Below, one piece after another: positions 37,749 through 46,728 of a stretch of DNA of 64,000 bases. This stretch comes from Chrysoperla carnea (lineage: Eukaryota > Arthropoda > Insecta > Neuroptera > Chrysopidae). The notes beneath the pieces are model-generated. The model had not been told where the DNA came from, ran no database searches, and worked only from the letters and a program-made list of their open reading frames with translations. The DNA lies in contig NC_058339.1 of assembly GCF_905475395.1 (NCBI RefSeq), forward strand, positions 57,111,172 to 57,175,171, written 5' to 3'. The stretch's first letter is position 1. Each line of letters opens with the position of its first letter. A program made the translations under genes and the position numbers.

Positions 37749-39794
37749 ATGATTCCACGGAAACCATTCGCGGAATTATCTAAAAGTCAAAAAAATCGAA
37801 GACTACAAAGAACTCGGCTTGATCATGACTCAGGTGATGATGGTCCGCAGTTACTTCAAAGTTTTTGTTTTGATGAGCGAAAAAATGATAACAATATCAT
37901 TAATCCTGGCATCGAACTTCATGGTAACATCGTTTGTGATGAAAATGTCTTTAATTTTGTGCACACGAATGATAGTGAAAATGGTGTTGCAGCGGAAAAT
38001 GTTAATCTTGAAATAAATGAGGAAACTCTGAAATTAGATTCAAAAATGGACCTAGGACGTCAAATTGCACAGTGGCAATGTCAATTTAATATTTGCCAAG
38101 CAGCAACTGGAGGTTTATTAAAAATACTTAGTAAAGTTGAGTCAATAGAAGAGTTAAAAAAACTGCCAAAAGACCCTCGTACTTTAATGGGCACACCGAA
38201 AACTACCGTTATACGTTCTGTACCACCTGGTGAATATTTCCATTACGGGTTAAAGCAAGGATTGATTGATCAATTGACAGCTATTGGAGCAAGTAAATTT
38301 CCTACAAACATTCAAATACATGTGCACATTGACGGACTACCTATTTCAAAAAGTTCCAAACAGCAGTTGTATCCAATATTAGCAGAAGTTTATCCGAAAA
38401 TTACGACACCTTTTGTCATCGGAGTATATCATGGACTTGGTAAACCTGGTGACTGCAATCAATTCCTCGAAGAATTTATTGATGAATATAAAAAATTGAA
38501 ATCAGGTTTTGTATTTGACGGATATCAGTTTTTTGTGACTATTAGGGCTGTTATTTGTGATACACCTGCGAGGTCTTACGTGACATATACGAAAGGTCAT
38601 AATGGATATTATGGTTGTGGTAAATGCATGCAAGAAGGTGATTATGATAATCGAATGAGATTCTTAGAAATGAATGCACCTTTACGTACCGACACAAATT
38701 TTATTGAGCGGTTTAATGAAGAACATCATCTTGGAGTCTCTATATTTGAAGAAATAGGTGTTGGTATGGTGTCTCAGTTTCCTATTGAATATATGCATCT
38801 AGTGTGTCTTGGGGCTATGAAAAAAATTATAAATTTGTGGATCAAAGGATTTCATCCCGACAAAAAAACATTAATGAAATTGAGTAGCAACCAAGTGTTG
38901 CAAATGTCGGATTTATTAACCACAATTAATAGTTGGATTCCTTCAGAGTTTGTTAGAAAAACTCGAGGGCTAGATGAAATAGATCGATGGAAAGCTACTG
39001 AGCTGAGGTTATTTTTGTTATACGTGGGTTCAGTTGTTTTTCAAACTTATATACCTGACGCTTACCTGCATCATTTTAATAGTTTACAGTGTGCAATTAC
39101 TATTTTATGTGATGAAAATAATTGTATTAGTAACAATACATGCGCGAAAAATTTATTATATTATTTTGTTGAAGAATCTAAAAAATTATATGGAGAAAAC
39201 TTTGTGATTTACAATATACATAATTTGCTCCATTTATCTGATGAAGTATTGAAATTTGGTGCTTTAGATTCGTTTAGTGCTTTTCCATTTGAAAGCTTTT
39301 TGTGTTTTATTAAAAAAATTTTGAAAAAAGGCGAAAGACCACTGCAACAGCTGCATAAAAGACTGGAAGAACGAGTTAAATGTGGTTATCACCAAGTACG
39401 AAATGAAAACATTATTACACCTGAAGTATCTGATTTTAATACACAAAAGTCTAAAAAAAGGGGGATTCTTACATATGATAAAATTAATTATGGTAATTTT
39501 AAGCTTTCTGTTCGTAAAACTAGTGACAAATTCTGTTATGTAAAAAATCATGTTGTATTTCGTATTAATAATATTTCAAAACAAAATGATGATATTATAT
39601 TACATGGCCATACATTAATTAATCCTACAAATTTAAAAAATTATCCAATTGTATCAAATTTACTTCAAATAGTTACCGGAGATGAATGGTCTAATTTAAT
39701 AAGTTTTAAAGCAAGTGACGTATTGAAAAAAGCTGTTTGCATTCCCCTTAAAAATACTTTTCATTTTTTTCCAATGATTCATTCATTCACTTGA
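37749..39794 (+). CDS. Transposase, Tnp2/Transposase_21-like, 681 aa
   Basis: A single uninterrupted exon. It contains the run typical of animal proteins annotated 'transposase domain-containing': HIDGLPIS near residue 195, PFVIGVYHGLGKP, then CDTPARS near 271, a YGCGKC zinc-ligand motif near 289, FPIEYMHLVCLGAMKK near 350, and RWKATELR near 418. Candidate acidic catalytic residues of an RNase H-like fold are D195, D271 and E418, inferred by position only. The N-terminus is basic (KNRRLQRTR), consistent with nuclear import or DNA contact. There is no frameshift or early stop. An AATAAA lies at 39967-39972. It should cut and rejoin the element whose ends lie at 37394 and 43757. The downstream DUF4806 gene is on the same strand, 580 bp away. 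Confidence 0.88.
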   Translation: MIPRKPFAELSKSQKNRRLQRTRLDHDSGDDGPQLLQSFCFDERKNDNNIINPGIELHGNIVCDENVFNFVHTNDSENGVAAENVNLEINEETLKLDSKMDLGRQIAQWQCQFNICQAATGGLLKILSKVESIEELKKLPKDPRTLMGTPKTTVIRSVPPGEYFHYGLKQGLIDQLTAIGASKFPTNIQIHVHIDGLPISKSSKQQLYPILAEVYPKITTPFVIGVYHGLGKPGDCNQFLEEFIDEYKKLKSGFVFDGYQFFVTIRAVICDTPARSYVTYTKGHNGYYGCGKCMQEGDYDNRMRFLEMNAPLRTDTNFIERFNEEHHLGVSIFEEIGVGMVSQFPIEYMHLVCLGAMKKIINLWIKGFHPDKKTLMKLSSNQVLQMSDLLTTINSWIPSEFVRKTRGLDEIDRWKATELRLFLLYVGSVVFQTYIPDAYLHHFNSLQCAITILCDENNCISNNTCAKNLLYYFVEESKKLYGENFVIYNIHNLLHLSDEVLKFGALDSFSAFPFESFLCFIKKILKKGERPLQQLHKRLEERVKCGYHQVRNENIITPEVSDFNTQKSKKRGILTYDKINYGNFKLSVRKTSDKFCYVKNHVVFRINNISKQNDDIILHGHTLINPTNLKNYPIVSNLLQIVTGDEWSNLISFKASDVLKKAVCIPLKNTFHFFPMIHSFT

Positions 39795-39966
39795 AATTTG
39801 TTTTTAGTAAACTCTTTAAATATGTGTACAACTGCTGGTATAATTTTTTATTGAGTTATTATATATGTGTTTACATTATTATTATGTGTAATTTTACTCA
39901 AACAAACAAATGCTTAACATATTTTTTGTACATATTTTGTATAAAGTTACACTTAAAAATTTATAT

Positions 39967-39972
39967 AATAAA
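39967..39972 (+). promoter_or_regulatory. Poly(A) signal after the transposase
   Basis: AATAAA lies 173 nt beyond the transposase stop. It separates the transcript from the downstream gene, supporting two transcription units rather than one. Confidence 0.4.
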
Positions 39973-40374
39973 ATTTAATACTTAAAAGTTATTTTGTGTC
40001 GATTATGTTTATTTTAGTTAAATTAAATTTTCGCGCTTTCCAACTGTCACTGCAGTTCAACTATAATAAATTGGCTTCGGCAATCTTCGTTATTGATCGG
40101 GTTTATACTTGGTCTATTAGTACACCTATAGTATACCTACCTATATCGAGCCTCCCACGTTTTTACAAAGTCCGAGTATTGTGTGTACTGTTTTATAACA
40201 TAAAAAAGTAAAGTAAGTACAAAATGTTATAAATAAAAAGGGCTGTTATTTTAATAGCGCGATAACTTATGAAAAAAAATATTATTTCAAGACATTTCAC
40301 TGTTCAATACACAATTTTTAAATGAACATAAAAATTAACCTCACTTTTAATTGTAATACTAATTTTTTTTTTAG

Positions 40375-42586
40375 ATGTATTTTGTTGTATTTTGCGAAGA
40401 TTGGTGTTCAACTGTTCCAGAAAACTGGATTTTTATAGAAGAGAAAGTAGTTAAATGGCCTCCAAAAAATGATAATGTAACAGCAGCTTGCAAGAAAAAT
40501 ATCAAGCCGAATAACAATTGGCTGACTAAAAAATACACCAGACTGTTTGGACCTTACAGTAAGAACTTAATTTTTTAATTTATAAAAACAATTATACTAA
40601 TTTTAACAAATTCCACTCGTTTGAATACAAATGATAAATAATTATAAAATAAATGAATAAATTTGTAGTAATAATTTTAATTTAATATGTAATGTTAATT
40701 TTTGTAATTTTTCAGAGACTTATGATACGGCTAGAGAAATTGAAATTGCTACCGTTAATATATCGACAAGTGACGAAGCATCATTTATAAAAGAATCGCA
40801 AACGAACGAAGAATTGCCTAAACGATCACGAAAACTGCCAGTACGCTATCATCAAAGTTCCGACAATAGTTCAACTAATAGTACTGATGATCTTGAAGGT
40901 ACGACCATCTTATATCTTATAATAATCACAAATATATGATATTTTAATTTATTTAATTTGTTAATAATAGAAATCAATGAAAAAAAAACTGGAAGCACTA
41001 CTATGAAAAATTTTGGATTTGTGCCCACTGACTCTAATAATATTATTATAGAAGATGATTTACTTGATACACAGCCCTTGGATTATGCTGATTTTTTTGA
41101 AAATCAAGATAATAATTCACAAAAAGAAGATAATAGACGTAGAAAACCATCAGTAATTAATGTTGAAGTTCTTGGTAAATATTGAACATTATAAGTTGTA
41201 ATTTGGTGAAAATTATGTTATTGTAACATGTATCATTCGTTTCCATAGACATTCCTTACAAATCAAGTGAAATTATTACATTGAAGCAAAATAGAATTCA
41301 AGAAGACAATGCTTCTAGTTGTGCTGCTCCCCAGAAGTCTCCGGAAATTAATGTTAATAATAACATACAATCTATTGCACCATGTTCTCAAGGCTGCTGT
41401 TGTAAGTATAATTTAATTCTATTAAGTTCAAGTCACAAAAATGAAGTGAGCTTTTTTACTATTACTTTAAAAACTATTTCTTATTTTATTTCAACAGCTA
41501 CATGTCGATCACAACTACATCTCATTTCTCGTAAACTTGACATTATAATCATGAACTTCAACTCTTTAAATTCTGATAAAACAAATGAAATATCTCAAAA
41601 AACTTTACTCGATGCACTACCTCAATTTGCTATTGATAAAATTGAAGACTTGAACCAATTTAACACAACGTTAACAAACACTCAAGAAGCACGCTCTCAA
41701 TTTGTAAAAAAAATATTATTATTATTATTATTATATATTCTACCTAGATTATGATTGATAGAATTAAAATGAAAGGCCTATTAGCAGAACATTTTAATAA
41801 TCTTTATTTCATAATTTATCTCGTACGTTATAAAATAACATGTTTATTTTTCCCTTATTATTTCCATCCGCTATTAAAGTTTTTTAAACGTTATGATATA
41901 AGATATTATGTCCATTTAAAAAAAAAATTATTTTGTATTATATTTTAGTGAGAATTATTGAGATTGTTTTAAAAGCGATATAAATCAATTATCAACATTG
42001 TTCGTGGTTCTGGTATTAGGTTTTTTATTTGATCGATTTTCATTTTTTCTTCATTGTATTTTCTAAATATTAATGTTTATTTGTTTCATCTATCAACCAT
42101 AATTGCGTCGTTTGTATCATGGAAATTAATTTACTTTTTAATCATTTACGTTGTGTACTGCTGTACTTTTCCAGATTAAACTCATTACATTCAGAGGAGG
42201 TTCGGGTGGTAAGAAAACGATTCGCGACATTTTAAGTTATATAATAACTGACGAATTAAGTTGCAAATTGTCATGGAGCGGCCAAAAAAATACAATTGCC
42301 GTTAAAAAAATGAAATTTATTGAAATACTAACAGGTAATCTAATAATAACGTGCAGTTAAAAATTGCAATACCTCATTATTACTATACCATTAAAAATTA
42401 AAGTTTGTACTAAAATTATATATATATAATTGTTTATTCATTTTTATGATTCTAGATACTATTGCTTCAATAAATAACATGCGAGTCACAATTAGTGAAA
42501 TCAACCAATCGATTATGACTTGGCTCCAACACGGTACTGACCGTGTCAAATATAAAAATAAAAAACACGATCAAGCGGATAATTAG
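40375..42586 (+). CDS. DUF4806-type accessory protein of the transposon, seven exons
   Basis: Exons: 40375-40558, 40716-40898, 40971-41174, 41249-41401, 41498-41703, 42175-42334, 42456-42586. All junctions are GT-AG and in phase, giving 406 aa. The N-terminal ~75 residues (CEDWCSTVPENW, VKWPP, LFGPYKTYDTA) match the domain that starts many insect DUF4806 proteins. A long acidic, Ser/Asn/Gln-rich middle follows. The C-terminal ~105 residues (ITFRGGSGGKKTIRDILSYI, LSWSGQK, KKMKFIEIL) form the DUF4806 domain. Its function is unknown; position inside the element suggests a transposition helper or DNA-binding partner. The ATG directly follows an acceptor (TTTTTTTTTAG), so an upstream non-coding exon is likely. 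A donor-like AAA/GTAAGT near 40213 could end it. Confidence 0.8.
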
Positions 42587-42684
42587 AAGCAAGCTGTTTT
42601 ATTTTTTTTTTTTATATTTATTTACATTTATTTTTTTTTTTCATATTTATAATTAATTCTTGAATAGTTCATTATATTTTATTA

Positions 42685-43308
42685 TTATACCATGCATATA
42701 TGAAATATACATAGTATATTAAGTTTAGTCCCAAGTTTGTAACGCTTAAAAATAATGATGCTAGGAAAAAAATTTTGTCATAGCTGTTCATAAAATCACC
42801 TAATTAGTTCATTTCCGGTTGTCCGTCCGTCCGTCTGTGGTCACGATAACTCAAAAACGAAAAAAGATATCGAGCTGAAATTTTTACAGCGTACTCAGGA
42901 GTAAAAAGTGAGGTCAAGTTCGTAAATGAGCATTATAGGTCAATTCGGTCTTGGGTCCGTAGGACCCATCTTGTAAACCGTTAGAGATAGATCAAAAGTT
43001 TAAATGTAAAAAGTGTTCCTTATAAAAAAATAAAAAACTTTTGTTTGAAACATTTTTTTGTAAACATCACTGTTTACCCACGAGAGCGTTAATTAGGTGC
43101 AAATTTTATAGTATGTATTAATATAGCAATTGTGTGTTGCCTATTTAAAAGTGAATATCTTTTGTTATTTACGTGACGTCAAAAAAACAAACAATTGCGC
43201 ATCAACACTGTCTATACATTTTTGTATGTGTTAAAGAAATCAACACTGACTATATGCATGGTATTTCAACAATTAACTCGAGTCAATTGTTTCTTTTCAC
43301 TTGTTTAA
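42685..43308 (+). mobile_element. INE-1/DINE-1-like repeat, copy 5 (nested)
   Basis: This copy lies inside the DNA transposon, about 100 bp after the DUF4806 stop. It starts TATACCATGCATATATG, has GTCCGTCCGTCTG near 42821-42838, the conserved 'gtaaacatcactgtttac' block near 43060, a 3' hairpin AACAATTAACTCGAGTCAATTG, and the end TTTTCACTTG followed by T. It joins sequence segments seen separately in copies 1 and 3 ('acgtgacgtcaaaaaaacaaac' and 'aaagaaatcaacactgac'). Confidence 0.75.
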
Positions 43309-43467
43309 TATAAACTTAAAAACATTTATTATGTATTATGTATAAACTGTTTTAAATAGCTTCATAATAAATAAATTATAAAATTATAGATAAAAATTTA
43401 ATTTCCCTAAAAACTATTTTTTATTATAAATTCTAAAAATTTAACTCATCAGGAAGTCATTTATCTC

Positions 43468-43590
43468 AATCAGAAATGGAAACTCTTGGAGAATTAAAAA
43501 ATCTGAATCAGAAATGGGAACTCTTAAAGAATTAAAAAATCTGAATCAGAAATGGGAACTCGTGAAGAATTGACATATCTGAATCAGAAA
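43468..43590 (+). repeat. 38-bp tandem repeat, just over three units
   Basis: Units start at 43468, 43506, 43544 and 43582 with AATCAGAAA, each running through 'tgggaactcttaaagaatt' and 'aaaaaatctg'. The period is exactly 38 bp. The array is subterminal in the transposon and could be a transposase-binding array, as in other elements with clustered subterminal motifs (inference). Confidence 0.8.
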
Positions 43591-43759
43591 AAAGGGTTCC
43601 TAATAAGTCCTTTTTTAAGAGTTCAGAAATTATTCATTAAGTGGCGCATGGAATTCTTCAAGAATTCTTGAAGAGTCCTTCGCGTTAGTAATCGGAAGTC
43701 ATAACCAGATTTGAGAATTCGGTTGAAATTCATCAGGACTTCATATTGCTGTCTGGGTA

Positions 43760-45380
43760 CAATTGAAAAAAATATATACTTAGAATGCTAAATAATAATC
43801 TATTTTTGAACTGTGTTGTAAATAGTCAATACTTTGCTGCAATATTATTTAGCAATAAGTGAAGAGCTTGTTTATTTATGAATGTTTTCTTAGTAAAACT
43901 AAATGGCAAAAGCAATTCAGGAACTTCATTCACGACATGGTTATGTTTAGTCATGGCGCCCATCCATGACTTTGATAAATGAAAAAATAACACAACGCTC
44001 ACAAATCACACTGTACGAACGCCATTTTGTTCCAAAGTGCTCTTATCGGGCATACCAATAAATCGGAATTGACGATTATGAAATAATCATATAACAATCG
44101 CAGTTGTGGAAAAAAAGCGATTACTTATTGGGATTTCGTTAAATCATTTCTACTGTTAAAATGTAATAAAGTTTTACTGGTTACGATATATCTTTTAAAG
44201 ATAATTCAGGACAAATGTCATTACAAACTTCATAATATTCGGGCAAATACTGAATCGTTAAAAGGCAACATTCGTTATGGTTATTATTCGCGATATTTTG
44301 AATATCTAAATCCCAAATGAAGATAATTTAATTAGAAAATTATAGAAAAAATTTATATAATTTAAATATAAGTACGATTCGGGGATAGTATAATCATAAA
44401 TCTTATAAAAAAAAGGCCAAAGACTGGGTATAATATTAAAATGCATTGTGAGGCGTCCGTGTTTTACTGTGCTTTATCTTAAATTTAAAGAAATCAATCG
44501 ATTAAGTATTTATAAATTTACGGTAATTATTTGCTATACAATTCCTCAAGAATGGCATGTGATCTTAAAGGTCATAGTGATTCACGTATCGCACATATCA
44601 TTGGGATCGTCCAAAACAATAATTCCAGCTTAGTGTAAAAATTTTGTCCGATTGCTATTTATAACAATGATAGTAAATACACAAATGAATGGCGGTGTAA
44701 GGATTAACAACATTACAAAATCGTGTGCAGTTTAGTTTTTTCAACTTTTCATTCAACCCGAAAAATTGGCTATAAATAAAAGGTAATGTGACAATTGTAT
44801 GTTAGAATCCTCCAAGAGAGTTGCCTGTGGCGAGGGATATTCTCCCCGGCGAAATTTGTCTAAATGAATAGTAAATTTAACATTCCTATTTGATATCATT
44901 GATTCTGATTGACTGAATCGGACTTTTTTTTATTAAGGCTCCGCCATGCTAATTACTTTTATTGCTATCCAACAAACCTTACTTGAAGAAAATTGAACTT
45001 TTTTGTTTGAGCTAACCTGACCTGGGTCGAATAATTTTTGGACTTTTTAGTAGTAACTAGTGACTTTCTTGAGGACGATTTAATAAATAATTACAAACTT
45101 ATCGATTATTTTTGTTATTGTAAAAGAACTGCTGATAAATTTAAAACAAAATAATGGATTAATCGTAAGAAATTGTTAAAATTTGTACAAATTCAAAATA
45201 GTATATTTTTGATACGGAATTATATAAAGAAATTAGAAAGTAAGCGATTGAATTATAAAATATTGCATTCATAATGAAATTTAACCACACAGTTCAATAG
45301 ACTATTATTTTCAATTAATATATTAAATGTAATTTCATGTAACTTAAATGTAAAAAAAATTAATAAACTAAATTATGAAA
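43760..45380. other. Gene-free sequence between transposon and TRMT112
   Basis: No supported gene or repeat boundary. A 61-codon frame near 44448 has no recognised feature. Confidence 0.4.
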
Positions 45381-45821
45381 TTAAACTTCAGCTTCATTTA
45401 ATAACATATTCGGAATTCCTTTTGTAATTGGAAACTTGCGACCCGTTTCCGGACAAACTAATTCACCTGTAATTACTTCAACTTCTAACAGAACATGGTG
45501 TATTTTTCGTAAAAACTCTTCATTGTTGTCAAAATCCGTTATCATTTCATTCGGTAATCCTTCCGCATATCCAAGTGTATCAGCTGCTGACCATAATGCT
45601 TTGTAATCAATTTTTGGTATTATTCGACTGATGAATTCTGGATTGAATTCAACACTGGATACCTTTACATCATTTGCCTATCGATTAATGTATCATTATA
45701 ATTAAAAAATAATATAATAATTAAGGTTATGTAAGATACATACAATAATTCCTAGAGGATAACCTTCAACGACACCTTTAATGCATCGAGATGTTAGCAT
45801 ATTATGGCTTAGTAATTTCAT
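45381..45821 (-). CDS. TRMT112: TRMT112 methyltransferase activator, two exons
   Basis: Exon 1 is 45744-45821 and exon 2 is 45381-45677, with a 66-nt GT-AG intron, giving 124 aa (human is 125). The protein starts MKLLSHNMLTSRC (human MKLLTHNLLSS) and continues VEFNPEFISRIIPKIDY, then EEFLRKIHHVLLEVEVI, then CPETGRKFPI, ending GIPNMLLNEAEV. TRMT112 is a small activating subunit for several class I methyltransferases: tRNA m2G (TRMT11), mcm5U (ALKBH8/Trm9), eRF1 glutamine (HEMK2/Mtq2) and 18S rRNA m7G (BUD23). Zinc-ribbon cysteines are partly lost, as in metazoan forms. Start choice: the in-frame methionine matches family length; the frame upstream is open but not conserved. It is divergent from the zinc-finger gene 908 bp away. 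Confidence 0.96.
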
Positions 45822-46728
45822 ATTTTGTTTAGAAATTGTTTTTGTACAAATTTTTATTTTATGGATATTTATGAAACACGAATAACGAAATCGCACATGC
45901 TTTTAGACAAAATCTTCTCTATAAACAATGCAAACATGCTCTTTGGTAATAATTATACTTTGACATTTGTAAATCAGAAGTGTATTTGAAATTTCTTAGA
46001 AATTCGGATCAGGAAACCATAAAACAGCGTCGGAAAACATTCATTTAATTAAATTTATATCATTAACAGGCTGAACCTTAGACATTGGGTTTCAACAGGC
46101 GTTAAATAAATTTATAGATACTCAGAAACCGTTGTAATTTGTAAAATACTGTTCAAATGCATAATAAATGAACTGATCTAATAAAAATAGCCTAATCTTT
46201 CAATACCAGCTATTACATAGTCCATTGCGGGTTTTTTTTTAAGATTTAAGCCTGCTTATGACTGCCATAAAATTATAATCAGAAATCTACCACAGTGTAT
46301 ACTTTCTAGCATCGGTCTTTTCTAATTAGAATTTCTGTTGGCGTGTCTAAGGTTGAGGTTTCAGTAAAGCCGACTAAGTTGTGATACTAACTGTTGCTAA
46401 ATCTGTGATACAAAAATGTGAAAACCTATATATGGTTTTAGCATTAATACATGTAAATACATCCCTGTGAAATTTGGAAGTATGGGCCATGTATGGGCAC
46501 ACTTATGAGCACTTATGTAATGCAAAGACTATAGGATACTCTTCCTATACTCTTTGATGTAATGTTTATAATTTATATAAGTCTGTGGATGTTATTATAA
46601 TTTATAAACTTTTGACATTTGATAAAATTCTGGCAAAGTGGGTAAATTTTGCAATAGTTATAATTTTGTTATAACTTTTTTTAATTCTAAGTATTTTTAT
46701 TATAGATTACTCTTTTGTTGCTCGTAAA
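45822..46728. promoter_or_regulatory. Divergent intergenic region, TRMT112 and zinc-finger gene
   Basis: The two start codons face away from each other across 907 bp, so the segment should hold both promoters. An acceptor-like TTATTATAG at about 46704 precedes the zinc-finger start by ~24 nt, and the frame stays open through it. A spliced 5' exon is therefore possible. No core-promoter motif was identified with confidence. Confidence 0.35.

Larger units (their letters stand above)
37392..43759 (+). mobile_element. Two-gene DNA transposon with CCCAGACAGCA termini
   Basis: The left end TACCCAGACAGCA (37392-37404) is exactly inverted at the right end TGCTGTCTGGGTA (43747-43759). The outer TA on each side is probably the target duplication, leaving a 6,364-bp element starting CCC. 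Inside on + are a transposase gene (37749-39794) and a seven-exon DUF4806-type gene (40375-42586). Both frames are uninterrupted, so the copy may be recent. Subterminal regions carry repeated 'ttcttcaagaa'-type words and 38-bp tandem repeats. About 620 bp is a nested INE-1-like insertion. The superfamily is uncertain: the transposase belongs with Tnp2/Transposase_21-like (CACTA-related or KDZ/PlavCMC-like) proteins, but the ends do not start CACTA. Confidence 0.88.
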
